From assembly GCA_050251715.1 (NCBI GenBank), contig JBFWMG010000006.1, forward strand, positions 1 to 64,000: a DNA stretch of 64,000 nt, given 5' to 3'. A program made the translations under genes and the position numbers. The notes beneath the pieces were generated by a model that was not told the DNA's origin, ran no database searches, and saw only the letters and a program-made list of their open reading frames with translations. Of this stretch, positions 1 to 9,222 are shown one piece after another. Source of the stretch: JBFWMG01 sp050251715. GTDB taxonomy: Bacteria; Desulfobacterota; Desulfovibrionia; Desulfovibrionales; Desulfovibrionaceae. How positions within the stretch are numbered: the stretch's first letter is position 1; the number at the start of each line of letters is the position of its first letter.

Positions 1-77
1 CGCAGTCCGCCCTGCGCGCCCCCGCGCCGCACCCCTACTACGGGGCCGCGTACCAGCTGACGGGACGCGCCGACTGA
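1..77 (+). CDS. CHAT-domain protein, C-terminal fragment cut by the window edge
   Basis: Frame 3 of the plus strand is open from the left edge and ends at TGA 75-77. The last residues, PHPYYGAAYQLTGRAD, match the usual end of CHAT (caspase-like) domains, in which a His-Pro-x-Tyr stretch leads into a terminal beta strand. The neighbouring minus-strand protein ends in the comparable AHPIFFAPFVLVGDGQ. The two genes converge, so this is probably a related CHAT gene. Only about 24 codons are visible, so the family call rests on a short motif. Confidence 0.6.
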   Translation, partial: QSALRAPAPHPYYGAAYQLTGRAD

Positions 78-113
78 CCGGACGCCACGGCCCATTACCC
101 CGGCACACACAAC

Positions 114-159
114 CCGCCGCGTGGCCGGTGGAGGTGTCCCTCCACCGGCCACGCGGCGG
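114..159. terminator. Hairpin between the two convergent CHAT genes
   Basis: A perfect 21-bp inverted repeat (114-134 and 139-159) with a 4-nt loop lies between the ends of the two convergent CHAT genes. It is GC-rich and has no long T-run on either side, but its place between converging stop codons fits a bidirectional terminator. Confidence 0.65.
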
Positions 160-186
160 TTGCCTTGGCTGGCGGGCCGGACGCGC

Positions 187-3100
187 CTATTGGCCGTCGC
201 CGACCAGCACGAAGGGGGCGAAGAATATGGGGTGGGCGTAGCTGAAGTACGGCTTGCCCGCGCCATCCACGTAGCCGGGACCGTCGATGAGCGCGAGCAT
301 GGACTGGCGCAGCGCCTCGGCCTTGCTCCTGGATGCGGTGTTGTACCCCCGCATCATCTCGGATGTCAGCCGCACCGTGGAGATGGAATCGACCGGCCAA
401 TTGCTGACCAGCAGCGCCTCCGCGCCCGCATAGAAAAAGGACCGCGCCAGGCCCGACAGCACTTCGGAACTGCCTCCTTCGGGCGCGGCCGTGTCGCATG
501 CCGACAGGATCACCAGATCCGCCCGCAGCGAGAGGCCCAGTATCTCCTCGGCGGTGAGCAGGCCGTCCTCCCCGCCGCTTGCCTCCGTGGGAACCGTCAG
601 GGCCAGCGCGGGCTGATCCTGGCCGTCGAGCGTGCCAGCCTTCAGGCCGTGGGTCGCAAAGGACACCACGGAAAAATCCCTGAAATCGAATGCCTTGACC
701 GCGCTTTCCGTGGCCTGTTCGCGCAGGAAGATGCGGTTGCCGGACCCAGGGCCGAAATATCCGGCAATGGCTTCCAGCTCCTCGGCGGTTTCGGGCAGGC
801 GGGGGAGTTGGGACAGGTCGGCGCTGTTGAGGCTGCGCGTATCGACCCGCTCCCGGAAGGCCAGGCGTGCCGTCGCGCTGCGCGTCGCGCCTTCCTGGGG
901 GGCATCGGCCACCGCCGCAAGCTCCTGCGCCGAAAAGATGGGGTCGCCGAACCCGACGAAGTGGCGGGGCTTGCCCGTGCGCCGTGGCTGCTTGCGGATG
1001 GCGGCCAGCGATTCCGGCGTGGGCACGGTGGACAGGGCGTAACGCCGCACCAGCCACGGCACCTGGCGGTATTCGCCAAACGGCAGGTCCGATGCGCCCA
1101 GGCGCACGGGAGCCGTGGGCAGGACGGCGAACGGAATCTGTTCCAGCCCGCCGTCCTTGACCACGATAAGGTGCTCGACGCCTGCGAGCCGCCCCTCGAA
1201 CGGCCCCAGAAGCTCCCGGTACAGCGCGTAGGCGTCGTCCAGGTCAAAGGCGGCTATGCCGCCGGACGCCGCCGAATCGGGCTCCAGGCTGGCGCGGATG
1301 CGTGCCGCCATCTGGCCGATGTCATCCCGCGTCAGGGCGGCGCTGTGGAAGACGACCTCGCCGGAAGGGCGTATGAGCCAGGCGCACACCCCCGCGTCCG
1401 TGGCGAGGTAAACGACCATGGCCTCACCCGGCCTCAGGCTCTGCGCGATGTCCGTGGGCGCGGGGAGGGGATGCCGGGTGAAGGCCGTGTACTCGGGCGC
1501 GATCCGTTCAAGCTCGGCCAGGATGCTCGCACGGGCGGCCTGCAGGTCGCGGATGTTCTCCTTGAGTTGGGCAATGGCCACTTTGTCCCATTTGTCCTGC
1601 CCGACCAGCAGGTTGTCGGACAGCTGCGCATGCAGGGAGCCAATCCGGAATTTCGTGTCCTGTTCCTTCCGGGCCAATTCCGCCGCCCTGGGGTCGTTCA
1701 GCAGGTTGCGCGCGGCATTGGCGTTGATGACCCCCTGCACGCTGCCCTTCTTCAGGGCGCAGGCCAGCTGGAAGGCATAGGTGGCCAGCCTGGCGTCCCC
1801 GGAGGTCCGGGCCAGCGTGGCCAGCGCGCTGGAAACAACGCCCAGCTGGATGTGGTGGGAGCGGTCCATGTCCTCCCATTTGGCAAGGAGGCGGGGCATG
1901 GTCTCGACCATGAGGCGCTCCGCCTCGCCGGGTTGCCCCCTCCGGAGAAGCGCCGACGCCTTGAGCGCCTGAAGCAACAGCGCCCGCAATCCGTCCTTGC
2001 CGCCCACGTTCTCCTGGTGGGCCAGCGCCTCTTCCAAAAAGAAGAGCGCCTCATCCGCAGTGCCGGTCTCCACCATGACCGCCAGGACGTCGGCGTCCGC
2101 GGCAAACATCTTGCCATACAGAAGGGCATTGCTGACGAGTGAGTTCTTGACCTGAACAAAGGCCTTTGCCGCCCCGCGCGTTTTGCCCTGCTGGGCCAGG
2201 CTCTTGCCCAGGCAGTAGCGGGCGCGGGCCATCACCAGCGTATCCTCGGGCGTGCCTATCGCCTCCAGCAGCTCAATCTCCTTGCGGAACAGCTTTTCCG
2301 CGTCCCCGGCCTGGCCCCGGGCAAGGCGGACGGACGCCAGGCTTTCCAGCGCCTCCAGCACAATCCAGTTGTAAGGACCGAATTTGTCGAGCAGGCGGGA
2401 AAAATACTTGCGCGCCTCGTTCTCCGCCCGCCCGCGATTCCCCGCCATGACGAGGCTGTGGATCATGTCGGCGTACAGAAACTCCACCCCGAGCCCGGCC
2501 GTCCAGTTCTTCGTTTTTTCATTGTGCCGGATGAGGTCGACGGCCTTTTCCGCGTACTGGGCGGCCTGGGGCCAATCCCCCTCCGCCCGGGCGATCGTGT
2601 ATTTGCCCCAGTACTTCACATGGGCGGGCGGGCAGTCCTTCTTGCACTTGTCGAATGACGATATGACGGGCAAGGCATATTTCCTCGCCTTGGCCGCGTC
2701 GCCCACGCTGGCGGCAAAGTGGGCCAGGTAGATGGAATTGTTCCAGAAAACGTGCTGCCGCACCGTCTCCTCCATGTTGGCGACGGCGGCGGCGTAATCG
2801 CCAAGCCGGAATTGAAGGCTGCAATACAGGGACATGCAGGCCCGGTGCGGCTTCTTGTCGGAAGGGCTGATGAGGCTCAAGGCATGCTCGATGTCGGCCC
2901 GCGCCTGTTCGAGCCTCCCCGCGAGCAGGGCCGCGTTGGAGCGCTGGTAGTAGAACTTGGCGAGCGTGCCCCTGTTCTTCCGCGTGTCGGGCGAAGGCTC
3001 TGCCGTCACGACCTTGAGGATTTGCTCTTCCTTGGACCCCCGTTTTCCCTGGGCCGCCTCGATGCGTTGCAGGATGTCGGAGCTCGATTTCGGCGGCAGC

Positions 3101-3237
3101 TTGCGGACGTGCTCGAACGAAGACGCGACCTCTTCGGCCTGTTCAAGGGAATAGTGTGAGAACACGGAGCAGGAGGCCAGGCAGAGCAGGCATACAAGCA
3201 GGCCCGCACCCCGCACTATGGCAATGAAACGCACCAT
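187..3237 (-). CDS. TPR/CHAT-domain lipoprotein (caspase-like, exported)
   Basis: The protein has 1016 residues. The first 25 or so form a lipoprotein signal with the lipobox-like LASC, so export and lipidation are likely. The middle 600-700 residues are Ala/Leu-rich helical repeats of TPR type. The last 350 residues are a CHAT domain with the His-Cys dyad in FATHG (H863) and SACDTA (C914). CHAT domains are caspase-related proteases or scaffolds, often paired with TPRs. ATG 3237 was preferred to the longer frame (from 3312) because AGAGGA lies just upstream and the signal peptide begins there. It converges on a second CHAT gene fragment. The substrate is unknown, and an envelope location is unusual for a family mostly known from cytoplasmic conflict and signalling systems. 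Confidence 0.85.
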   Translation of the reverse strand: MVRFIAIVRGAGLLVCLLCLASCSVFSHYSLEQAEEVASSFEHVRKLPPKSSSDILQRIEAAQGKRGSKEEQILKVVTAEPSPDTRKNRGTLAKFYYQRSNAALLAGRLEQARADIEHALSLISPSDKKPHRACMSLYCSLQFRLGDYAAAVANMEETVRQHVFWNNSIYLAHFAASVGDAAKARKYALPVISSFDKCKKDCPPAHVKYWGKYTIARAEGDWPQAAQYAEKAVDLIRHNEKTKNWTAGLGVEFLYADMIHSLVMAGNRGRAENEARKYFSRLLDKFGPYNWIVLEALESLASVRLARGQAGDAEKLFRKEIELLEAIGTPEDTLVMARARYCLGKSLAQQGKTRGAAKAFVQVKNSLVSNALLYGKMFAADADVLAVMVETGTADEALFFLEEALAHQENVGGKDGLRALLLQALKASALLRRGQPGEAERLMVETMPRLLAKWEDMDRSHHIQLGVVSSALATLARTSGDARLATYAFQLACALKKGSVQGVINANAARNLLNDPRAAELARKEQDTKFRIGSLHAQLSDNLLVGQDKWDKVAIAQLKENIRDLQAARASILAELERIAPEYTAFTRHPLPAPTDIAQSLRPGEAMVVYLATDAGVCAWLIRPSGEVVFHSAALTRDDIGQMAARIRASLEPDSAASGGIAAFDLDDAYALYRELLGPFEGRLAGVEHLIVVKDGGLEQIPFAVLPTAPVRLGASDLPFGEYRQVPWLVRRYALSTVPTPESLAAIRKQPRRTGKPRHFVGFGDPIFSAQELAAVADAPQEGATRSATARLAFRERVDTRSLNSADLSQLPRLPETAEELEAIAGYFGPGSGNRIFLREQATESAVKAFDFRDFSVVSFATHGLKAGTLDGQDQPALALTVPTEASGGEDGLLTAEEILGLSLRADLVILSACDTAAPEGGSSEVLSGLARSFFYAGAEALLVSNWPVDSISTVRLTSEMMRGYNTASRSKAEALRQSMLALIDGPGYVDGAGKPYFSYAHPIFFAPFVLVGDGQ

Positions 3238-3597
3238 GCATGTTTCCTCTTCTGTCGCAAGACGCAACCAGACGACCGCCCGTGGCCCCCGTACGCCCCC
3301 CCGGCATCGCATGGAGCGGCGGGATGTGGGCCGCGTGTTTCCTGCCGCATTTTATCCTACTGCGGGAGGAAGGTCATCCGATTATGGCCGCACCCGGCCA
3401 CCCGGAGCGAAAAACACACAGCCGCCGGTCACGATCACGAGCATCCGGGCTCGTCCTCCACGCCGCCTGGAGCACCCCACATGAAGGAGAGGGGGACATT
3501 GCCGGGGAGACGGAAGGACATGCGAAAAAACCTCTTGTCCTAGGCCCGTGTACCAACCGGCCCAACACAAGAGGTTTTTTCAACAATCCCGAAAAGA
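3238..3597. other. Intergenic region between the CHAT gene and tRNA-Val
   Basis: This 360-bp stretch carries the upstream region of the minus-strand CHAT gene and, at 3525-3580, the terminator of the tRNA that reads toward it. I found no convincing protein gene; the short frames here lack ribosome-binding sites and recognisable sequence. Confidence 0.6.
3525..3580 (-). terminator. Terminator of tRNA-Val copy 1
   Basis: Inverted repeat with 14-bp arms (3525-3538 and 3567-3580, core CCTCTTGT/ACAAGAGG) ending in six T on the minus strand, 18 bases past the tRNA 3' end. The arms also give a T-run on the plus strand. The core resembles the terminator after the second tRNA-Val copy (6706-6748). 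Confidence 0.85.
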
Positions 3598-3673
<76 letters not shown>

Positions 3674-4115
3674 ACGCTTTCAAGCGTTCCGCAGGGAACG
3701 GACATACTGAAACATCCGCCCGCGCGAATTCCTTGTGTACCAAAGCCGGGTGATCTGTCAATCGCTGTTTCACCGCCACGCCCCGCACACGGCCTCTTGC
3801 CTGCCCCCCGCCCGATACGGGAACCACCCGACGGCGTGTCCGGCAGCGGCCTATGGACAAGACACCCGCTATGTGCTGTAGTATAAAAAGTGGGTATTTT
3901 CACGCGCCGTCCCAGCCCCGGCATCCTCCCCATGTCCAGGCTGGCCGACACACAGCGGGATGGCGCCCCACGGGCAAGGCCTCACCTGCGACACCACCGT
4001 GCGCCGCCCCACCCAAGCGGACCAGGCGCACCCCGTCAGACGCGCAGGGGCCGCCTTGCCCAGGCAATACCGGCGTCGGCACCATCGCATTCCCCCCTGT
4101 TGGGGAAAGGCTCCC
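3674..4115. other. Intergenic region upstream of the histidine kinase gene
   Basis: This 442-bp stretch sits between the divergent tRNA-Val and kinase genes. It holds the likely tRNA promoter near 3734-3761 and a short AT-rich patch near 3875-3900 that may be the kinase promoter. The kinase reading frame extends upstream to 3960, but that part is arginine- and proline-rich and precedes a clear signal peptide, so I treat it as untranslated. Confidence 0.5.
3734..3761 (-). promoter_or_regulatory. Candidate promoter for tRNA-Val copy 1
   Basis: On the minus strand a perfect TTGACA (3761-3756) is followed after 16 bases by TACACA (3739-3734), about 60 bases upstream of the tRNA. The -35 element is ideal and the -10 is weak. 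Confidence 0.35.
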
Positions 4116-6638
4116 ATGCGGATCCATTACCGCCTCGCCCTATCGCTCGCCATTGTCCTTGCTTCCCTTGGGCAGATGGCACAAGCCGCACCGCTTGCGT
4201 CACTCTCCCAGGCGGAACGCGACTGGCTTGCGGGGCATCCCGACAAACTCGTGCTGTGGTACGACGGCAAGTATCCGCCAGTGGAATATCAGGCCGACGA
4301 CGGTTCCTACAGCGGCCTGACCCCGGAAATCATCGCACGCATAGAAGACAGGTTGGGCGTCACCTTCATCAAGAAGCCCGCCCTGGTCTGGGCGAATCTG
4401 CTCCCGGCGCTTGAAAACGGGAACGCCCCTGTTGTCTCCTGCATAACCAACACCCCCGAACGGAACAAATACGCGTTCTTCACCAAGCCCTACATGACCA
4501 TCCCCGCCATGGTCATCACGACCAAGTCACGCCCGGAGGCCACCGGCCTGGAAAGTTTTCGGGGGCTCCGGGTGGCGGCCGTGGAGGGGTACATCACGGA
4601 ACGATACCTCAGGGAGCACTACGCGGGCGTCATCGAAACCGTGCCCGTGCCCTCGGTACAGGAAGGGTTGCGCCAGGTTTCCTTTGGCCTTGTGGACGCC
4701 ATGCTCGAAAACGTCGCCATCGCCCTCTATTACATCGACAAGGAAACGCTCTCCAACCTGCGCGTCGCCGGCGGCACCGATCTGTCCTATTCGTTCGCCA
4801 TCGCCGTGAGCCACAACTATCCCCTCCTGTTCTCCGCCGTGCGAAAGGCGCTGGACGACATCCCCCCGAAAGAGCTCAAGGAGATAGACGACAAGCTGAT
4901 TCCATTGGACAAATCGCATTTCCTGACGCACCGGATGCAGGTGATGCTGCGGACGGCGTTCAGTTTCATCGCGGCCCTTGCGGCGTGCCTCGGCGTCATC
5001 ACCTGGTTTCTCAAACGCCGGTTGCGGCGCAAGGAGGCCAGCCTCCAGGTGGCCATGCGCGATCTGGAGGAAAAGGACGAGCGGCTGAAACTCGCCATGA
5101 AGGCCACGCGGGCGGCCATCTGGGATCTCTATCCCCAGACCGGCGAGGCCTCGTTCAGCGCGGAATGGTACGCCATGCTGGGCTATGCGCACGGCGAAAC
5201 GCCGGAAAGCTATGCGGGCTGGGCAGCGTTGACCCACCCGGAAGACCTGCGGGAGGTGGAGTCGCTGCTGGGCCGGTATATGGACAACGGCGGGCAGGGC
5301 GGCTTCGAGGCCACGTTCCGCATGCGGACCAAAACCGGAGCGTGGCTCTGGGTGCTGGGCAAGGGGCAGGGCGTTGCCTGGGACGCCGCAGGCAAGCCCA
5401 CCCGCCTCATCGGCATGAACGTGGATATCCACAACGCGAAAATGGCCCAGGAGGCGCTCAAGGCGTCGGAAGAAAAATTCTCCCGCCTCTTCCAGTTCTC
5501 CCCGGACGCCATCGCGCTCCTGTCGCTGCAAGGGCTTGCCTGGTTTCTGGACGTGAACAACGCCTTTACCGAGTTGTTCGGTTTCTCCAAGGACCAACTG
5601 ATCGGCAAGTCCATCGTGGACCTGGGCCTGATCCGCGCGGGAGCCCCCCTCAAAATCCTGCACGAAAAATTACAGCACGGCCAATCCGTGACCAATCTTG
5701 AGGTGGAGGTGTTCGGCAAGGGCGAGCGGGGCGTGCTCTGCTCGCTCTCATGCCAGAGGTTGACGCTGGGCAACCAGCCGTGCGTGCTCACGGTGTTCCG
5801 CGACATCACGGAAAACAAGCGCATGCAGGAAATGATGGTGCAAACGGAAAAGATGCTCTCCGTGGGCGGCATTGCGGCGGGCATTGCCCACGAAATCAAC
5901 AACCCGCTGGCCATTGTGTTGCAGTCCTCGCAAAACCTGGCGCAACGCGTCCGCCCCGACCTGGACAAGAACATGGAGGCCGCGGCAGCCACGGGCCTCG
6001 ACCTGCAAAGCCTCGACCGCTACATGAAGGCCCGCAAACTCGACCTGTTCATCCAGAATATCCAGGAAGCGGCGCTGCGGGCGTCCGAAATCATCCGCCA
6101 CATGCTGCATTTCAGCCGCCACACCGACTCCCGGCGCGTGGCCTGCGGCCTGGGCCAGATCATCGACCGGGCTCTGGCCCTGGCCAACACGGATTTTGAC
6201 CTCAAGAAAAGCTACGACTTCAAAAGGATACAAATCCACGTTTCCCTGGAAGACGCCCTGCCGCCCATCCTGTGTTCGGAAACCGAAATCGAACAAATCC
6301 TGCTCAACCTGCTGCGCAACGCGGCCCAGGCCATAGCCAAGGCGGAGCCCTACATCGAAAATCCGCGCATCGACATCACCGCCACCCAGCAAGACGGCTG
6401 GGTGCGGCTGGTGGTGAGGGACAACGGCCCCGGCATGACCGAGGAGGTGCAAAAGCACGCCCTGGAACCCTTCTTCACCACCAAGGAACCGGGCGAAGGC
6501 ACGGGGCTTGGCCTGTCCGTCTCCTACTTCATCGTGACGACCGGCCACGGCGGCAGGTTCACGGTCGCATCCCAACTCGGCGAAGGGAGCACCTTCACCA
6601 TCGAGCTGCCGCTGGGGGACAGCCCACAGCGGGAATGA
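4116..6638 (+). CDS. Membrane sensor histidine kinase with periplasmic binding-protein and PAS domains
   Basis: The 840-residue protein starts with a signal peptide and a periplasmic SBP_bac_3-type domain (about residues 30-265). A transmembrane helix (about 278-300) leads to two PAS domains (about 325-440 and 455-570). The HisKA domain has its phospho-accepting His in AHEINNP (H592), and the HATPase domain shows the N-box LLNLLRNAAQ, DNGPGM and GTGLGL. The protein is therefore a ligand-sensing two-component kinase; the binding domain suggests an amino-acid-like or related small ligand. Start ATG 4116 has GGGGAAAGG upstream. No receiver domain follows and no response regulator gene is adjacent; the nearest free receiver is at 15998-16360. 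It sits alone between two identical tRNA-Val genes. Confidence 0.92.
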   Translation: MRIHYRLALSLAIVLASLGQMAQAAPLASLSQAERDWLAGHPDKLVLWYDGKYPPVEYQADDGSYSGLTPEIIARIEDRLGVTFIKKPALVWANLLPALENGNAPVVSCITNTPERNKYAFFTKPYMTIPAMVITTKSRPEATGLESFRGLRVAAVEGYITERYLREHYAGVIETVPVPSVQEGLRQVSFGLVDAMLENVAIALYYIDKETLSNLRVAGGTDLSYSFAIAVSHNYPLLFSAVRKALDDIPPKELKEIDDKLIPLDKSHFLTHRMQVMLRTAFSFIAALAACLGVITWFLKRRLRRKEASLQVAMRDLEEKDERLKLAMKATRAAIWDLYPQTGEASFSAEWYAMLGYAHGETPESYAGWAALTHPEDLREVESLLGRYMDNGGQGGFEATFRMRTKTGAWLWVLGKGQGVAWDAAGKPTRLIGMNVDIHNAKMAQEALKASEEKFSRLFQFSPDAIALLSLQGLAWFLDVNNAFTELFGFSKDQLIGKSIVDLGLIRAGAPLKILHEKLQHGQSVTNLEVEVFGKGERGVLCSLSCQRLTLGNQPCVLTVFRDITENKRMQEMMVQTEKMLSVGGIAAGIAHEINNPLAIVLQSSQNLAQRVRPDLDKNMEAAAATGLDLQSLDRYMKARKLDLFIQNIQEAALRASEIIRHMLHFSRHTDSRRVACGLGQIIDRALALANTDFDLKKSYDFKRIQIHVSLEDALPPILCSETEIEQILLNLLRNAAQAIAKAEPYIENPRIDITATQQDGWVRLVVRDNGPGMTEEVQKHALEPFFTTKEPGEGTGLGLSVSYFIVTTGHGGRFTVASQLGEGSTFTIELPLGDSPQRE

Positions 6639-6705
6639 CGCCCGCGCCACGGGCCACGGCTTGTGAACGGCGAAGAGTGGGCGGCCACGCCCGGAACGGG
6701 ACGTG

Positions 6706-6748
6706 AAAAGGCCTCTTGCCGCAGTGTGTCTGCCGCAAGAGGCCTTTT
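6706..6748. terminator. Bidirectional terminator between the kinase gene and tRNA-Val copy 2
   Basis: Arms of 14 bp (6706-6719 and 6735-6748, AAAAGGCCTCTTGC and its complement) give a T-run in both directions. It can end the plus-strand kinase transcript and the minus-strand tRNA transcript. Confidence 0.85.
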
Positions 6749-6765
6749 CAATGATTCCGGAAAGA

Positions 6766-6841
<76 letters not shown>

Positions 6842-7167
6842 GGAGGGAGCTTTCTTATGCAAAAGCGCGGCGGGTGGCAAGGACTTTTTTTCCGCAACAT
6901 GTCCTTTTTCAAACAACCGCCCAAAAGCCGCGCCAGCCAAGGCTCGCAGCCCACCGCCCCACCCAGCGACCCCGTACCGCCGCAACCAAAATCACGGGCC
7001 GCAACCACGCCCCGGCCGCGAGCCCCCGCCAACCCTTGCCCTCCGCCCCCCTGGAACAGGGCGCACCCCGCGCCGCAACCGCATCGCAACATTTGACCCC
7101 TGGCCCCCACCGGATGTACACCCCCCGTCACAACATCGGGCGCCACAACGGCGCAAAGGACTCCTGC
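6842..7167. other. Intergenic region upstream of rmlB
   Basis: A 326-bp divergent region between tRNA-Val copy 2 and rmlB. A weak promoter-like pair (TTGACC 7092-7097, TACACC 7116-7121, 18-bp spacer) lies about 50 bases before the rmlB start. A short proline-rich frame (6857-7096) looks compositional only. Nothing else recognised. Confidence 0.45.
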
Positions 7168-8187
7168 ATGCGACTTCTGGTCACCGGCGGCTGCGGCTTC
7201 ATAGGCGCGAATTACATCCACCACCTGTTCGAGACCGATCCCGACGCCACGGTCTGCAACCTGGACAAGCTGACCTACGCGGGCAACCCCATGAACCTGG
7301 CGGGCGTGGCCCAGGCGCACGGCGACCGCTACCGTTTCGTGCGCGGCGACATCGCCGACCCCGCCCTGGTGGCCGACCTCCTCGACGACCTCGCCCCGGA
7401 CGCGGTGCTCAACTTCGCGGCCGAGACCCACGTGGACCGTTCCATCCACGACCCCGCGCCGTTCATCACCACCAATATCGCGGGCACGCAGAACCTGCTG
7501 CACCTGTGCCGCGAAAAGCGCGTGCCCCGCTTCGTGCAGATTTCCACGGACGAGGTCTACGGCTCGCTCGGCGCCACGGGCCTGTTCACCGAGGACACCC
7601 CGCTTGCGCCCAACAGCCCCTACTCCGCATCCAAGGCCTCGGCCGACCTTTTGGTGCGGGCCTACTGCCACACCTACGGCTTTCCGGCCATCGTCACCCG
7701 CTGCTCCAACAACTACGGCCCCTACCAGTTCCCGGAAAAGCTCATCCCGCTCATGATTACCCGGGCCAAGGCGGACCAGCCCCTGCCCGTGTATGGCGAC
7801 GGCATGAACGTGCGCGACTGGATCCACGTGCGCGACCACTGCCTGGGCGTGGACCTGGCCCTGCGCAAGGGGCGCGACGGCGCGGTGTACAACCTGGGCG
7901 CGGCCACCGAAAAGACCAACCTGGAGGTGGTGCGCACCATCCTGGCCCTGCTGGGCAAGCCCGAGTCGCTCATCTCCTTTGTCACCGACCGGCCCGGCCA
8001 CGACCGCCGCTACGCCATGGGCTACGACCTGGCCGCCCGCGAACTGGGCTTTGCCCCGCGCCACACGTTCGCCACGGGCATGGCCGAGACCATTGCCTGG
8101 TACGCGGCCAACGAGGCGTGGGTGGAGGCGGTGCAGAGCGGCGCCTACCGAGACTTCATGGCCTCCTGGTACGGGGAGCGGCTATGA
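7168..8187 (+). CDS. rmlB: dTDP-glucose 4,6-dehydratase
   Basis: The 339-residue protein converts dTDP-glucose to dTDP-4-keto-6-deoxyglucose, the second step of dTDP-L-rhamnose synthesis. It belongs to the extended SDR family, with the NAD-binding GGCGFIGANY (residues 7-16), the substrate-binding STDEVYG, and the catalytic Tyr-Lys pair in YSASKA. Length and motifs are normal. ATG 7168 follows AAAGGA. The stop overlaps the rmlD start (ATGA), so the two are co-translated. The rhamnose is probably used in LPS or another surface glycan; lpxB lies downstream. Confidence 0.95.
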   Translation: MRLLVTGGCGFIGANYIHHLFETDPDATVCNLDKLTYAGNPMNLAGVAQAHGDRYRFVRGDIADPALVADLLDDLAPDAVLNFAAETHVDRSIHDPAPFITTNIAGTQNLLHLCREKRVPRFVQISTDEVYGSLGATGLFTEDTPLAPNSPYSASKASADLLVRAYCHTYGFPAIVTRCSNNYGPYQFPEKLIPLMITRAKADQPLPVYGDGMNVRDWIHVRDHCLGVDLALRKGRDGAVYNLGAATEKTNLEVVRTILALLGKPESLISFVTDRPGHDRRYAMGYDLAARELGFAPRHTFATGMAETIAWYAANEAWVEAVQSGAYRDFMASWYGERL

Positions 8188-9074
8188 ACGCCGCCTGGTC
8201 GGGCCCGCGCCGCGTCCTTGTGCTGGGCGGCAAGACCGGCCTTCTGGGCATGCGCCTTGCGGAGGCCTTGCGCGATGCGGGCTGGGAGGCCGTGGCCCAG
8301 GGCCGCGACGACGTGGACGTGACCGACGCCGCCGCGCTCAAGGCGTATCTGGAGGCCACGCAGCCGCACACCATCTGCAACACCATCGCCTATACCCAGG
8401 TGGACAAGGCCGAGGACGAGCCGGACGCGGCCATGGCGCTCAACCGCAACCTGCCCGTGACCCTGGGCCGCTTCGCCAAATGCCTGGGCATGGGCCTGGT
8501 CCATTTCAGCACGGATTTCGTGTTCGACGGCAAGGCGCACGCGCCCTATGAAACCGACGCCGCGACCAACCCCATGTCCGTCTATGGCCGCACCAAGCTG
8601 GCGGGCGAAACCGGCCTGCTGGCCCTGGGGCTCGACGACCTGTGCATCATCCGCACGGCCTGGCTGTTCGGGCCGGGCAAGAAGAATTTCGTGCGCACCA
8701 TCCTCACCCTGGCCGCCCAGCGCGATGCCCTGGGCGTGGTGCACGACCAGGTGGGATCGCCCACCTTCACCGTGGACCTGGCGCGCTACAGCGTGGAACT
8801 CATGCAGTGCGGCGCCAAGGGGCTGTTCCACATCGTCAACGGCGGCCGGGCAAGCTGGTGCGAGCTGGCCGCCGAGGCCGTGCATCTGGCTGGCCTGCAC
8901 TGCACGGTCAACGCCATCGGCTCCGCCGACTATCCGCAAAAGGCGGTGCGTCCCGCGTTTTCCGCGCTCTGCACCCGCCGCTTCACCGAGGCCACCGGCA
9001 TCACCCCCCGCCCCTGGGCGCAGGCGTTGCGCGACTACGTGTACCAGGAATTCCCGCCCGCCGGGGACGACTAG
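8184..9074 (+). CDS. rmlD: dTDP-4-dehydrorhamnose reductase
   Basis: The 296-residue reductase catalyses the last step to dTDP-L-rhamnose. Seen in the sequence: the nucleotide-binding LVLGGKTGLLGMRL near the N-terminus, the STDFVFDG segment, the YGRTKLAGE catalytic Tyr-Lys pair, and the downstream RTAWLFGPGKKNFV. The start overlaps the rmlB stop by four bases. The genes for the first and third steps (rmlA, rmlC) are not in this window. Confidence 0.93.
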   Translation: MNAAWSGPRRVLVLGGKTGLLGMRLAEALRDAGWEAVAQGRDDVDVTDAAALKAYLEATQPHTICNTIAYTQVDKAEDEPDAAMALNRNLPVTLGRFAKCLGMGLVHFSTDFVFDGKAHAPYETDAATNPMSVYGRTKLAGETGLLALGLDDLCIIRTAWLFGPGKKNFVRTILTLAAQRDALGVVHDQVGSPTFTVDLARYSVELMQCGAKGLFHIVNGGRASWCELAAEAVHLAGLHCTVNAIGSADYPQKAVRPAFSALCTRRFTEATGITPRPWAQALRDYVYQEFPPAGDD

Positions 9075-9222
9075 GGCCGCAACGGCACGGCAGGCCAAAC
9101 GGTCGCACACATAATTTCCTGAAATAAATCTATTTATTCCGCAAAAAGGCACCCCGCCCACCTCCCGCCCGGCGCGCCTCTTTCGGCTGGATTTCCCTCA
9201 TGTCCCGGCGTATAGCCGACCC

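Noticed and set aside
121..2142. A 673-codon plus-strand frame opposite the CHAT gene
   Set aside because: It is antisense to a well-supported TPR/CHAT lipoprotein, has no recognisable domain, and its length follows from the high GC content. The same holds for long antisense frames at 4527-5663, 19000-20273, 23826-25583, 28851-30716, 30272-35672 and 36080-39115.
3960..4115. An upstream extension of the histidine kinase
   Set aside because: The extra 52 codons are Arg/Pro-rich and precede a clear signal peptide with its own ribosome-binding site.
6857..7096. A 79-codon proline-rich frame with GGAGGG upstream
   Set aside because: The sequence is low in complexity, matches nothing, and runs through the probable rmlB promoter region.
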